This document shows positions 27,669-37,132 of a stretch of 64,000 nt of DNA, piece after piece. Below the pieces are notes generated by a model. That model was given only the letters and a program-made list of their open reading frames with translations. It made no database searches and was not told the origin of the DNA. Location: the NCBI RefSeq assembly GCF_001636405.1, contig NZ_KV440950.1, positions 5,286,262-5,350,261 on the forward strand. The letters run 5' to 3'. Position numbers and translations under genes: made by a program. This DNA is from Peribacillus frigoritolerans (GTDB lineage Bacteria; Bacillota; Bacilli; Bacillales; DSM-1321). Within the stretch, counting starts at the first letter, position 1. Each line of letters starts with the position of its first letter.

Positions 27669-29159
27669 CTATTTAGCATTCCGATGTTCATCAAAATCAA
27701 TTTGGCATTCCTCTAGCGGAGTTACTTTCGTTTTCTTTATGAATTTATAACCAAGCCACATCACCAGAAAGAATGGGATGCCAAGATAGGCAGCGAACAC
27801 ACTGGCCCAGTTAATGTCATCGCCAATAAAGGCTTGATAGTTTTGCGCCAATAATACGAAGAAACAAAGAGCAAAGGAAAATATCGGGCCGAAAGGAAAC
27901 CATTTGGATTTATAGGGGAGATCGTCCAGTGAATACCCTTGAGCAATATAAGCTTTTCTAAAGCGGTAATGGCTTGCCGCTATACCGAGCCAAAATATAA
28001 ATCCAGTGACTCCAACCGCATTCATAAGCCAAATATAAATGACTCCATCACCGAAAATGGAAGCAAAAAAGGCCAACATCCCTACAAGTGAAGTGACAAC
28101 CAATCCCCAAATGGGAACGCCGCGTTTGTTAAGTTTGCCAAAAATGCGCGGTGCCAGCCCTTCTTTTGCCATGGAGTATAACATTCGGCTTGTCACGTAA
28201 AGACTCGAATTACCTGCGGATAATACGGCTGTCAAAATGATGGCATTCATCACGGAAGCAGCGAATGCCAGTCCCACTTTTTCAAACACCATCGTAAATG
28301 GGCTAACCATGATCGTGTGTCCCTGCAGACTGCCATTCGTATAAGGAACGATCAATCCGATAACCAATATGGCCAGGATATAAAAGAGGAAGATTCTCCA
28401 AAAAATGCTGCGAACTGCACGTGGTACATTTTTTGCCGGGTCTTCACTTTCACCGGCTGCAACACCGACTATTTCTGTACCTTGAAAAGAAAATCCAGCA
28501 GCAATGAAAATACCCAATGTTGCCAAAAAACCACCGGCAAACGGAGCGTCACCAACTGTGAAGTTTTTAAAACCAATCGCCTCTCCGTTCATGATCCCGA
28601 ATATCATCAATATTCCGACAACTATGAAAATGATGATGGTCGCCACTTTGATGAGGGAGAACCAATACTCCCCTTCGCCATACCCTTTAACGGATACGTA
28701 ATTCAATAAGAATATCAAAACTAAAAACAATGAACTCCATAAAAAAGACGAGCTGTCAGGAAACCAAAACTTCATAACCATCGTTGCGGCAGATAGTTCC
28801 GCAGCAAGAGTCATTGCCCAAGTGAACCAATAGTTCCAACCAAGTGCAAACCCTAATGCTGGGTCGATGAAACGCGAAGCATAGGTACTGAAAGCGCCGC
28901 TGACCGGCATAAATGACGCCAGTTCTCCAAGGCTTGTCATAATAAAATAAACCATTATGCCAATTACGGTGTAAGCGACCAAAGCACCGCCAGGCCCCGC
29001 AGAGTGAATGGCTGGCCCGCTTCCGAGAAACAGCCCTGTTCCAATTGCACCGCCCAGCGAAATCATCGTAAGGTGGCGTGCTTTTAGCTTCCTTTGTAAT
29101 GTATTTGACGGCTGGTTTTTTTCATTTATGACAGGTGGTTGCAATTGCCGATTTTCCAA
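27669..29159 (-). CDS. Amino acid permease, LysP-like (APC superfamily)
   Basis: 496 aa with about 12 membrane helices. The N-terminal LKARHLTMISLGGAIGTGLF is the amino acid permease signature, and GFSFQGTEIVGVAAGESEDP (helix 6 region) closely resembles E. coli LysP throughout, including YISVRGFGEAEYWFSLIKV-like segments. Basic amino acid uptake is the best guess. It follows hutH, where B. subtilis has histidine genes ending in the permease hutM, so histidine transport is an alternative that the neighbourhood favours. 228 bp and a strong inverted repeat separate it from hutH. Confidence 0.85.
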   Translation of the reverse strand: MENRQLQPPVINEKNQPSNTLQRKLKARHLTMISLGGAIGTGLFLGSGPAIHSAGPGGALVAYTVIGIMVYFIMTSLGELASFMPVSGAFSTYASRFIDPALGFALGWNYWFTWAMTLAAELSAATMVMKFWFPDSSSFLWSSLFLVLIFLLNYVSVKGYGEGEYWFSLIKVATIIIFIVVGILMIFGIMNGEAIGFKNFTVGDAPFAGGFLATLGIFIAAGFSFQGTEIVGVAAGESEDPAKNVPRAVRSIFWRIFLFYILAILVIGLIVPYTNGSLQGHTIMVSPFTMVFEKVGLAFAASVMNAIILTAVLSAGNSSLYVTSRMLYSMAKEGLAPRIFGKLNKRGVPIWGLVVTSLVGMLAFFASIFGDGVIYIWLMNAVGVTGFIFWLGIAASHYRFRKAYIAQGYSLDDLPYKSKWFPFGPIFSFALCFFVLLAQNYQAFIGDDINWASVFAAYLGIPFFLVMWLGYKFIKKTKVTPLEECQIDFDEHRNAK

Positions 29160-29320
29160 ATTAGATTCCCCTCCAAAAATGCATGTTTAATCTAGCACGA
29201 ATAGGTAAAGTCGATCATTCCATCAATAGTCATTTCCTGCATTTATTACTATTTCAAGGTCATTTTCTCTAATAGACCTTTTTTGGATTTCTGGGATCTT
29301 TGTAGCATTTACATAAAGGT

Positions 29321-29360
29321 GTTAGGCTTAAAGCCCAAGTCAAAGGGCTATAAGCCTAAC
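29321..29360. terminator. Strong hairpin after hutH
   Basis: A near-perfect stem of about 15 bp (GTTAGGCTTA-AGCCC / GGGCT-ATAAGCCTAAC) lies 28 nt after the hutH stop. There is no long U-run, so it may be a weak terminator or an mRNA-stabilising hairpin. Confidence 0.5.
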
Positions 29361-29387
29361 GTTCATTCGGATATTCCGAGCTTCATA

Positions 29388-30905
29388 TTATGTTGTAGGT
29401 AAACTCCTATGAATAAATGAATTCCAGTCAATTTGCAGTAACCAGCTTGCCGTTGCTTCAATATCCTTTGAAAAGATACGATCTTGTGTAATGCTTGGAA
29501 TGAGCTTTCTTGCTTCCGTATAAAACTCTTTTGTAAACGGGGCCATCTTCTCTATTCCACGGTATTCAACCGCTTGTAAGGCACAAATGAGCTCAATCGC
29601 CAAAACACGGCGAACGTTTTGGATGATTTGATGTGCGTGCCGGGAGCCAATCGTTCCCATGCTTACATGATCTTCCTGATTCGCTGAAGATGGAATGGAA
29701 TCAACACTTGCAGGATGTGCGAGTGTTTTATTCTCAGAGACTAGGGAAGCTGCACAATATTGCATGATCATCGCTCCCGACTGCAAGCCAGGTGAAGGGC
29801 TCAAGAATGGCGGTAAATCATTCAGCTGAGGATTGACGAGTCGCTCAATCCGGCGCTCTGAAATATTTGCAAGCTCTGCAACAGCGATTTTCATGAAGTC
29901 CATCGCAAATGCAATCGGCTGTCCATGGAAGTTCCCTCCTGAAATAACCTTTTCCCCATCGTCAAAAATAAGCGGATTATCCGTCGCTGCATTCATTTCA
30001 ATTTCCAATTTTTCTTTTACATAATCAAGAGTTTGCCATGATGCCCCATGCACTTGCGGGATGCAGCGAAGGGAATAAGCATCCTGAACCCGCAGTTCTC
30101 CTTGCTTGGTGATGAGCTGGCTGCCGCTGATCATGCGGCTAATCCGTTCAGCGACCTCTGTTTGCTGGCGGTAACCGCGTGCTAGATGAACATCCGGATC
30201 AAAGGCATCTTCAATGCCGCGTAATCCCTCTAAAGTCAGTGAAGCAATCGCTTCAGTTTGATGGGCCAGCTGTTCGGCTTCAATGTAATTTACGAGGCCC
30301 ATCCCCGTCATGGCCTGTGTTCCGTTAATTAATGCAAGACCTTCTTTTGCTTTAAGTGTCACTGGAAGAATGCCTTCTTTCGATAAAGCTGCGATGGCCT
30401 CCATTCGCTCTCCTTTATAAAACACTTCCCCTTCTCCCATCAATACTAGCGCCAAATGCGAAAGCGGCGCCAAGTCCCCGCTTGCCCCAAGAGAACCTTG
30501 CTGAGGGATGACCGGGTGGATATGAGCATTCAAAAGATCGATCAAACGTTCAATGACGATAGGACGGACGCCGGAGAACCCTTTTAATAGCGCGTTGGCA
30601 CGGAGAAGGACCATAGCTCTCGAAACCACCTCTGGAAATGGTTCCCCGACTCCGCACGCATGGGAATGAATCAAATTCCACTGTAGCTGCTCAGCGTCCT
30701 CTGCATCAATCAAAACATCGCTGAACTTTCCAAAACCTGTTGTGATGCCATAGACGACTTTCTTTTGTTTCACGATATTTTCAACCGCTTCGCGGCTTTT
30801 TTCCACTTTCTTTACACTTTCGGCTGAAGCAGAGACAAATGCTTCTCCATACAATACTTTTTTCGCTTCTTCAATCGTTAAAGTTTGGCCCGTTAACATA
30901 ATCAT
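29388..30905 (-). CDS. hutH: Histidine ammonia-lyase
   Basis: Deaminates histidine to urocanate, the first step of histidine breakdown. 505 aa. The MIO cofactor triad Ala141-Ser142-Gly143 is in [14 protein letters not shown]. Other active-site segments are [23 protein letters not shown] and the block around [10 protein letters not shown] chose the ATG at 30905 because its N-terminus aligns with B. subtilis HutH and AGGGGTG lies 6 nt upstream; a longer frame to 30950 runs into the leader. It lies behind hutP, but the usual hutU-hutI-hutG genes do not follow. Confidence 0.95.
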   Translation of the reverse strand: MIMLTGQTLTIEEAKKVLYGEAFVSASAESVKKVEKSREAVENIVKQKKVVYGITTGFGKFSDVLIDAEDAEQLQWNLIHSHACGVGEPFPEVVSRAMVLLRANALLKGFSGVRPIVIERLIDLLNAHIHPVIPQQGSLGASGDLAPLSHLALVLMGEGEVFYKGERMEAIAALSKEGILPVTLKAKEGLALINGTQAMTGMGLVNYIEAEQLAHQTEAIASLTLEGLRGIEDAFDPDVHLARGYRQQTEVAERISRMISGSQLITKQGELRVQDAYSLRCIPQVHGASWQTLDYVKEKLEIEMNAATDNPLIFDDGEKVISGGNFHGQPIAFAMDFMKIAVAELANISERRIERLVNPQLNDLPPFLSPSPGLQSGAMIMQYCAASLVSENKTLAHPASVDSIPSSANQEDHVSMGTIGSRHAHQIIQNVRRVLAIELICALQAVEYRGIEKMAPFTKEFYTEARKLIPSITQDRIFSKDIEATASWLLQIDWNSFIHRSLPTT

Positions 30906-30930
30906 TTCCTGCACCCCTATTCTTTTTTTG

Positions 30931-31006
30931 AACAAACAAAAGGAGGCCATATTGACAGACTTATCCAGTCTATCAATACAGCCCCCTATTTCACTAAATA
31001 ACTATA
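30931..31006 (-). promoter_or_regulatory. HutP-controlled terminator in the hutP-hutH gap
   Basis: A long hairpin (30942-30986, about 19 bp around a 6-nt loop) is followed by UUUUGUUUGUU, a terminator ahead of hutH. Just upstream on the transcript, UAG triplets begin at 31004, 30996 and 30988 with a constant 8-nt period. HutP of B. subtilis binds UAG repeats next to such a terminator in the presence of histidine and Mg2+, letting transcription continue. Confidence 0.85.
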
Positions 31007-31019
31007 GGCTTTTAATTAT

Positions 31020-31469
31020 TTAAATGTGGTTAATTCCCAAACCGACGGCTTCATGTTCAAATCCCCGAACCGGTGCTCCAATCGTTCCATACACGGCGAC
31101 AGCAATCCATTCACCTTCGGCACCGTTTTTAAACGGCCTGCCCCGAACGATTGCAAACCGAAGGCCCGCAGTCCTCAAAAGACCGCCAAGCTCGACTTGG
31201 CCGCGTGTCACTCCTTGGAGTGCTTCGATGATCGCATGATACAGCGCATGCATTTCACGATACATATCGGGATTGACCAATCCAAGTCTTTTCGCAGATG
31301 TCTCAATGGCCGCAACTATTTTCTGCAGCTCCATTGAACCGACTTTACCTTTTCCATAAAGCCAATCCATCCGCTTAAGTTCATTCGTCAATATGACTTC
31401 TTCCTCTTCGTCCGCAAATGCGTACATGATTGCATGGCGCCCAATTCTTTTGTCGAATTCCTTTGTCAT
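31020..31469 (-). CDS. hutP: Hut operon antiterminator HutP
   Basis: Histidine-responsive RNA-binding protein that opens the terminator before hutH. 149 aa, the usual length. The conserved core [53 protein letters not shown] and the terminal [20 protein letters not shown] are all present. The start at 31469 follows AGAGGT; an upstream TTG/ATG extension to 31502 is not supported. It is the first gene of this short hut operon. Confidence 0.95.
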   Translation of the reverse strand: MTKEFDKRIGRHAIMYAFADEEEEVILTNELKRMDWLYGKGKVGSMELQKIVAAIETSAKRLGLVNPDMYREMHALYHAIIEALQGVTRGQVELGGLLRTAGLRFAIVRGRPFKNGAEGEWIAVAVYGTIGAPVRGFEHEAVGLGINHI

Positions 31470-31517
31470 GCAGGTACCTCTTTTACAATTTTCTAAATAC
31501 ACTAATAACTAAATATT

Positions 31518-31547
31518 ATTGTAAGCGGATACAGGCTGTTCGGTCAA
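31518..31547 (-). promoter_or_regulatory. hutP promoter overlapped by a CcpA cre box
   Basis: -35 TTGACC (31542-31547) and -10 TACAAT (31518-31523) are 18 bp apart. The sequence TGTATCCGCTTACA (31520-31533) matches the cre consensus TGWAANCGNTNWCA at 13 of 14 positions and covers the -10. CcpA binding should shut the operon off when glucose is present. Confidence 0.85.
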
Positions 31548-31653
31548 TATATTTTTTAAAATAGTTCTTTTAGGGGGATGAATCATCACTCCCGAAAGCA
31601 GTCGAACAACCATCATCTAAATCCTTTCTAGAAAACGACCATGCCTGCAAAAT

Positions 31654-31692
31654 AGCCCATCTTCACTAGTGTCCTTGAAAATGGGCTTTTTT
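31654..31692. terminator. Terminator-like hairpin
   Basis: Stem AGCCCATcTTC / GAAaATGGGCT followed by TTTTTT on the plus strand, with a shorter T-tract on the minus strand. No intact plus-strand gene precedes it; it may close the FecCD remnant on the minus strand. Confidence 0.6.
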
Positions 31693-31715
31693 CTGATTAC
31701 ATGTTTTTCACGAGT

Positions 31716-32160
31716 AAGTAGATAAAATACCTATTATCGAAAGGATAATCCCCACCGGCAATTCCATCGGAGCCAGATGGCTCTTCCTAATGTATTGGCA
31801 GATAACAGCAATAAGGAACCTAAGATTGGTTTTTGCATGTCTCACCCCACTAATCTCCTGGCTATATGCGGGGCGATCAGCCTAAGAACGTAATGCCTCC
31901 GCCCACCGAAACGCATACACCTGCCAATGCGACTGAAATCAGCAATAAAGGCCTGCGTTCCTTTTCTATCTGTACACCAAATCCAATGGCAATCGGGTCA
32001 CCCAAGCGCAAAACATCCAATACTTTGGATTTATAAATCGCTAAAGTAATCGATACGACCAACCACGGCAATAACGCCCATACAAAGGTCCAATTCGTCC
32101 CCCAGATCATCCCGGATAACAGATTAATGCCTTCATGAAATTGTTCGGTTCCATAGATTA
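31716..32160 (-). pseudogene. FecCD-type siderophore ABC permease, 3' remnant with frameshifts
   Basis: The C-terminal half of an iron-siderophore permease. The in-frame part 31877-32160 reads GINLLSGMIWGTNWTFVWAL through GGGITFLG. In other frames the protein continues as LIAPHIARRLVG, then RHAK..., then MELPVGIILSIIG, the standard end of this family. At least two frameshifts or stops break it. The 5' half is missing and the sequence joins an unrelated ABC exporter fragment on the other strand at about 32160. Confidence 0.8.
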
Positions 32161-32343
32161 GTGACAATTAAACATGCCGATCGCATCATCGTTGTACAAA
32201 ATGGGGAAATCATCGAACAAGGTGCCCATGATGATTTGCTCCATCAAGACGGAGCATATAAAAACCTGATCCTTGCCCAAACTGTATGGAATAAAGCTTC
32301 CAGAAATTCTGATGGAACAAGAAAAAAGGCCTCCCGACATTAA
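32160..32343 (+). pseudogene. ABC exporter (MsbA/multidrug type), 3' remnant
   Basis: The last 60 codons of a fused ABC exporter. VTIKHADRIIVVQNGEIIEQ, then GAHDDLLHQDGAYKNLI, is the region after the H-loop that ends such ATPases. Walker A, signature and Walker B are absent because the gene is cut at about 32160. No ribosome site is present, so it is not expected to be translated. Confidence 0.8.
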
Positions 32344-32354
32344 TGGGAGGTCTT
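32322..32354 (-). terminator. Terminator of the serine hydrolase gene
   Basis: Stem GACCTCCC / GGGAGGCC with a 9-nt loop, followed by UUUUUU on the minus strand, 22 nt after the stop at 32376. It overlaps the end of the ABC remnant. Confidence 0.82.
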
Positions 32355-32375
32355 AAACTTTATGGAGATTTCCGT

Positions 32376-33752
32376 TTATTCATTCGTTTCCAATGCTTCA
32401 TAAATCGCAGTTACAACACTTCCATAGCTTCCTGTTTTGAAGAGGTCGCCAAAAAACTGATTGGAATTGGCTACAGGATTGACGAGCGGAGAGTGCTTTT
32501 TATTAGTAAGTAAAACGATCCCTAAATCCATTTCCGGATCAATGATCGTGACCGTCCCTGTCCATCCAGTATGACCATAGGCACTGTCGCTTGCAAGAGG
32601 ACTGAACATCCACTCCATGCTAGCATCGCCATTTCGTCTCCAACCAAGACCATATGTAGGATTCATCTCGGAAGGTGCGACGAATTCATCGATTGTTTCT
32701 TGATAAAACAACGTATGTTTACCGTATCCCCCGCCATTCAGCATCACCTGCAGAAGGACGGCCATATCTTTCGTATTGGAGAAAAGGCCGGCATGCCCTG
32801 AAACGCCCCCCATCGAATAAAAGGCTTTTTCATCATGCACTTCCCCTTGAAGTGTGTATGTACGAATGTTAGGGAAATCTATCACGCCATCCCGGGTGTT
32901 GCCAAGCAATTCGGTTGCGGCAAAATCCCTTGGCTTAAAGCCCTTTCGCAGAGGATTGAACTTAGTATTTTTCAACCCAAGCGGCTTGTACAATTCATTT
33001 TCAACATAGACATCAAGCTGCTGACCCGTTATTTCTTCAACAATGGCACCAAGCAGCATATAATCGACATCACTGTAGACATTCTGTGTTCCAGGTACAT
33101 ATGTGAGCGGTGTCTTGGAAATGAACTCGATGGTTTTATCCCGCTCCTGGGAATAAAGTTCTTTCGAAACCTTTGGATTATGGTATTGCGGGTCGGGTCT
33201 AAACCCTGCAGTATGATGTAGAACATCAATAACCCTCAGATTGTCCTTTCCTTTGATCACATCCTCCTCCGTGTCTTTGAATTCAGGAATGTATTGCTGC
33301 ACTCTTGCCTGGATATTCAGCTTGCCTTCGCTGACTAATTTCTGAATGGCAAAATTGGTTGCATACATCTTCGTGTTTGAAGCAAGGTCAAATAACGTGT
33401 CATTTCCCATTTTTTGAAACTTCTTAAGAGCTTTATGTTCATTAAACTTCTGTTTGTACCCGTAGCTTTCATTTTTAACGATCTTTCCGTCCTTTATGAC
33501 AATCAAGGCAGCACCGGGGAAACCGGCCGCCACTTCCATTTCAATGAGCTGATCCACTTTTTCCAGCTTTTCAGACGAAAATCCCGCTTCTTCCGGCTTA
33601 TTTACTTTCTTTAATATTGGATACTGACTGGCAGTCTCCTTACTCACAGCGGCTTCATGATTTGAGTTTTCATTAGCAAAAGACACGGAAGGTGCTAATA
33701 AGGAAAGTGCCAGAATTGAACTCAGTGTGCAGCTTGTCCATATATTCATCAT
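32376..33752 (-). CDS. Exported serine hydrolase of the beta-lactamase/penicillin-binding family
   Basis: 458 aa. A signal peptide (about 1-26, ending PSVSFANE) precedes a class C beta-lactamase-like domain. The SxxK motif is S125-N-T-K128 in FDLASNTKMYA; YSDVDY fills the Tyr-x-Asn position; YGHTGWTG is the third motif. Such proteins are DD-peptidases, esterases or peptidoglycan-fragment enzymes, and the exact substrate is not visible. It resembles B. subtilis YbbE. The ATG at 33752 has AAAGGAG 6 nt upstream; the longer frame to 33827 is not needed. Confidence 0.85.
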   Translation of the reverse strand: MMNIWTSCTLSSILALSLLAPSVSFANENSNHEAAVSKETASQYPILKKVNKPEEAGFSSEKLEKVDQLIEMEVAAGFPGAALIVIKDGKIVKNESYGYKQKFNEHKALKKFQKMGNDTLFDLASNTKMYATNFAIQKLVSEGKLNIQARVQQYIPEFKDTEEDVIKGKDNLRVIDVLHHTAGFRPDPQYHNPKVSKELYSQERDKTIEFISKTPLTYVPGTQNVYSDVDYMLLGAIVEEITGQQLDVYVENELYKPLGLKNTKFNPLRKGFKPRDFAATELLGNTRDGVIDFPNIRTYTLQGEVHDEKAFYSMGGVSGHAGLFSNTKDMAVLLQVMLNGGGYGKHTLFYQETIDEFVAPSEMNPTYGLGWRRNGDASMEWMFSPLASDSAYGHTGWTGTVTIIDPEMDLGIVLLTNKKHSPLVNPVANSNQFFGDLFKTGSYGSVVTAIYEALETNE

Positions 33753-34302
33753 TTTCCACTCCTTTGAAATCACTTTAAAAATAAAGAACAAAGAACAACT
33801 TAACCAAAAGATAATATTCTCATTCATTCCGTCCTTTTTTCACGTGGCTTTACAATTCGATAATATGTTCCGGATTGTGATTTGGATCTTTTATTCCAAA
33901 TTGATTAATGCGGAAATTTCCCAAAGGAGGGTTATATTTACAAATAATTCTCAATTTTCAGTATATGTTATTTCTAACATCATTTCAATTTCATCTTGAT
34001 ATTTTTAAAATTATATTTCAAATCTTGAGCTTAAGTCATCCCCCGTTCTAAGAAGTAAAGCCTATGTTCATTAAAGCTCACTACTTTAATCAATGAGTCA
34101 TTCGGATAAGTCCCAGACATCGATTTCTCCTCTACCAGATTCAAAATCACTTTTTCCACAAGGCTAATGTGAAGTATGAATTGATGCTAAATTTGGCTAA
34201 TGGCTTTTAAGTTCATTGCATAAGAAACACAGAAGATATTAATACTATTTGAGAAATAAAGGAATATCAGTTGCTATCTGAGACAAGTATAGGGTGATGA
34301 AA
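33753..34302. other. Intergenic region with one possible 29-aa gene
   Basis: Divergent upstream DNA of the serine hydrolase (minus) and the germination operon (plus). Apart from the small minus frame at 34031-34120 I see no gene. The germination operon would be expected to have a forespore sigma-G promoter, but I cannot place one with confidence. Confidence 0.4.
34031..34120 (-). CDS. Possible 29-aa peptide
   Basis: The ATG at 34120 is 6 nt after GAGGAG and encodes SGTYPNDSLIKVVSFNEHRL, then YFLERGMT. The frame stays open upstream to a GTG at 34159 (42 aa). The spacing of NDSLIKV and EHRL faintly recalls Spo0E-like phosphatases (SQxLD motif), but the key residues differ. A decayed Spo0E-like gene or a real peptide are both possible. 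Confidence 0.35.
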   Translation of the reverse strand: MSGTYPNDSLIKVVSFNEHRLYFLERGMT

Positions 34303-34428
34303 ATGTGGCAAACGATTGTTTCCTACCTACCAAAATGGCAGGTTTTTATACAGGCTTTCATTGTGTTTGTAATTCCGTATCTAATCGGCAAATTGTTTAA
34401 AGTGCTTCGCACCTCAAAGGATGAGTGA
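34303..34428 (+). CDS. 41-aa membrane protein ahead of the germinant receptor
   Basis: [20 protein letters not shown], a hydrophobic helix through [15 protein letters not shown], then a short charged tail. AGGGTG lies 6 nt before the ATG at 34303. Its stop overlaps the next ATG (TGATG), so it is translationally coupled to the receptor A subunit. Small accessory membrane proteins (D subunits) encoded with germinant receptors are known; this one is shorter and lies first in the operon, so the match is only by context. Confidence 0.6.
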   Translation: MWQTIVSYLPKWQVFIQAFIVFVIPYLIGKLFKVLRTSKDE

Positions 34429-35999
34429 TGATGATGAAAGAGTGGCTATCAAAGATTGGCAATAAAGGAAAAGATCCCGATAAAGACAAACAAGCACCTG
34501 CCTCACAAGATACAACGTGTCCGTTTACAGATAATCTTCATTTTAATCTTGAATGTCTTAAGCAAGAAATCGGCCATAATTGGGATGTCCATTTTCGGGA
34601 ATTTAATCTTGGGCGTACCGGTATACGCTCGGTTATCATTTTTGTGGATGGACTATCGGATAAAGATCTCATTGATAAGCATATTATGCCATCATTGATG
34701 GTTGATTTTTCAGCAGAATATAAACAGAACCTTCCCTACCTCAAAGGGAGCATTTCAAAAGAATTCATAAAAAATGAAGTGTTATCCATTAGTGAAATAG
34801 AAGCTGTCCGCTCCATTAAAGAGTTAGCATCTAAAGTACTAACAGGTTCTACCGCCCTTTTAATTGATGGGTCTTTGGATGCACTGCTCCTTGGAACTGC
34901 CAAACATAAAACAAGGGCAATTGAAGAGCCGGTATCAGAGGCACTAGTCAGAGGTCCCCGTGTCGGTTTCACTGAATCATTGAGTGATAATACATCTTTT
35001 TTAAGATGCAGTGGTGAAATCGAGAATTTATCGTTAGTAAAATTCCAAGTAGGAAAGCGTTCAAAAAAGGATTTGGTTGTCGCATACATAAAGGATATTG
35101 TTGATCCCGAATTAGTTCAAGAGGTGGAAAATCGAATTAAGAAAATTGATATTGATAGTGTTCCTGAATCAGGTTATGTAGAGCAGCTTATTGAAGATAA
35201 TTACCTTAGTCCTTTTCCGCAGGTACAGAATACAGAGCGTCCTGATCGCGTGGTCGCTGCTTTGATGGAAGGGCGAGTGGCCATCTTGTTAGATGGGACC
35301 CCTTTCGTTTTGATCGTTCCTGTTACCTTAAGCATGATGCTACAATCACCGGAAGATTATTATGAAAGGTGGATTCCGGGAACATTCATCCGTATGCTTC
35401 GTTACCTCGCAGCTATTCTGGCCCTTTTTACACCGTCGTTGTATATAGCTTTCATCTCATTTCATTCAGGATTGATTCCGACCAAACTGGCCATCTCCAT
35501 TATCGGAACCAGGTCCGGTGTTCCGTTTCCGGCACTTATCGAAGCATTATTCATGGAAATAGCCATTGAAATTTTGCGGGAAGCAGGACTGCGATTGCCT
35601 AAGCCAATCGGTCCAGCAATGGGAATTGTCGGCGGTTTAATCATTGGGGAAGCTGCTGTTCAGGCAGGGATCGTTAGTCCTGTTTTGGTGATTGTGGTAG
35701 CGTTAACCGCCATTTCATCATTTTCCATTCCGCACTATAGTATTGGGATTACATTACGGATGCTTCGTTTTCCCGCAATGATATGTGCTGCCACTTTTGG
35801 ATTATACGGGGTCATTCTCTTTTTCCTTTTAATGACCAGCCATTTAGTGAAATTAAAAAGCTTTGGTGTGCCTTACTTGAGTCCAGCCGTTCCTTATCGC
35901 TTAAGTGAGTGGAAAGACCTGATGGTCCGCATGCCGCTTATGATGATGAAACGCCGTCCAAAGATGTTGCATACAAAAAACCCCATACGTAAAGGATAA
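34428..35999 (+). CDS. Spore germination receptor subunit A (GerA family)
   Basis: 523 aa. A hydrophilic N-terminal domain (about 1-285), a segment [17 protein letters not shown] typical of GerA/SpoVAF proteins, and four to five membrane helices (about 305-475) precede a basic tail. It sits in the inner spore membrane and with subunits B and C senses small-molecule germinants. The germinant cannot be read from sequence. Start chosen at the first ATG after AAAGG (34428); further in-frame ATGs follow. Confidence 0.93.
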   Translation: MMMKEWLSKIGNKGKDPDKDKQAPASQDTTCPFTDNLHFNLECLKQEIGHNWDVHFREFNLGRTGIRSVIIFVDGLSDKDLIDKHIMPSLMVDFSAEYKQNLPYLKGSISKEFIKNEVLSISEIEAVRSIKELASKVLTGSTALLIDGSLDALLLGTAKHKTRAIEEPVSEALVRGPRVGFTESLSDNTSFLRCSGEIENLSLVKFQVGKRSKKDLVVAYIKDIVDPELVQEVENRIKKIDIDSVPESGYVEQLIEDNYLSPFPQVQNTERPDRVVAALMEGRVAILLDGTPFVLIVPVTLSMMLQSPEDYYERWIPGTFIRMLRYLAAILALFTPSLYIAFISFHSGLIPTKLAISIIGTRSGVPFPALIEALFMEIAIEILREAGLRLPKPIGPAMGIVGGLIIGEAAVQAGIVSPVLVIVVALTAISSFSIPHYSIGITLRMLRFPAMICAATFGLYGVILFFLLMTSHLVKLKSFGVPYLSPAVPYRLSEWKDLMVRMPLMMMKRRPKMLHTKNPIRKG

Positions 36000-36025
36000 C
36001 CTATCGGTGAAAGGGTGGTTAAAGA

Positions 36026-37132
36026 ATGATTCTCAGTCCGAAAGACAAAATTACAACTCCTCAAGCAGCTGTCATTGTCATCAACTTCATACTCGGCACA
36101 GGATTGCTCACCCTACCCAGATCATCTACGGAGAAGGTACAAACACCAGATGCATGGATAAGCGTCATTTTAGGCGGAGTTATCACTATAACCGCTGGGC
36201 TGATCATGGTCAAATTAAGCCAACAGTTTTCCGAAAAGACCTTCTATCAATACATCAATGATATTGTTGGAAAATGGGTGGGCGGGTTACTGAGTTTAGT
36301 TGTAATCTGTTACTTTCTTACAACTTCCAGTTTTCAGATCCGTGCAATGGCGGAAGTAATAAGGTATTTACTTCTGGAGGGTACGCCTACTTGGGCAATT
36401 ATTATGATTTTCATGTGGGTAGGTCTTTATCTTATCATCGGCGGCATTAACCCGATCGCCCGTCTATTTGAAATTATCTTACCTTTGACAGTTATCCTTT
36501 TTTTGGTTGTTACCTTCATGAGCTTTAAAATATTCGAGATCGATAATCTGCGTCCGGTATTAGGAGAAGGAATCGTCCCTGTACTAAAAGGAGTAAAAAC
36601 AACGGCTCTCGCTTTTTCAGGGCCTGAAATCATGTTACTGCTTATTCCATTTATGAATTCACCAAAAAAAGCAGGAAAAGCCCTGCTTGTTGGAGTTTCC
36701 ATTCCATTGATTTTTTACGTGATAACGGTCGTAATGGTTATCGGGGCATTATCTATTGATGGAGTGGTCCTGAGAACATGGCCGACACTTGATCTTATCC
36801 GAAGTTTTGAAGTTGCCGGGTTGATCTTTGAACGGTTTGAATCTTTATTGCTCGTTGTCTGGATCATGCAAATATTCGCCACATTTACCATAACCTACTT
36901 TGCAGCCGCTTTAGGGCTAGCTCAACTTTCGAAAAAGAGCATTCACCCCTTCATGTTTGGCTTGCTTCCGGTTCTATACATCATTGCCATGGTTCCGAAA
37001 AATATGAATGACCTATTTAAAGTAGGGGATTTCGTCGGCAATGTCGCAATGTTTTTATTTGGTTTACTCCCGCTTCTACTGCTTATCATCTCAAGAATAA
37101 AGGGAGGGAAAAAACATGAAACAATCACATAG
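36026..37132 (+). CDS. Spore germination receptor subunit B (GerAB/ArcD/ProY family)
   Basis: 368 aa with ten predicted membrane helices. It begins ITTPQAAVIVINFILGTGLL, the APC-superfamily fold of germinant-binding B subunits. Follows the A gene by 26 nt and overlaps the C gene by 17 nt, the standard tricistronic layout. In this family the ligand is bound here. Confidence 0.93.
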   Translation: MILSPKDKITTPQAAVIVINFILGTGLLTLPRSSTEKVQTPDAWISVILGGVITITAGLIMVKLSQQFSEKTFYQYINDIVGKWVGGLLSLVVICYFLTTSSFQIRAMAEVIRYLLLEGTPTWAIIMIFMWVGLYLIIGGINPIARLFEIILPLTVILFLVVTFMSFKIFEIDNLRPVLGEGIVPVLKGVKTTALAFSGPEIMLLLIPFMNSPKKAGKALLVGVSIPLIFYVITVVMVIGALSIDGVVLRTWPTLDLIRSFEVAGLIFERFESLLLVVWIMQIFATFTITYFAAALGLAQLSKKSIHPFMFGLLPVLYIIAMVPKNMNDLFKVGDFVGNVAMFLFGLLPLLLLIISRIKGGKKHETIT

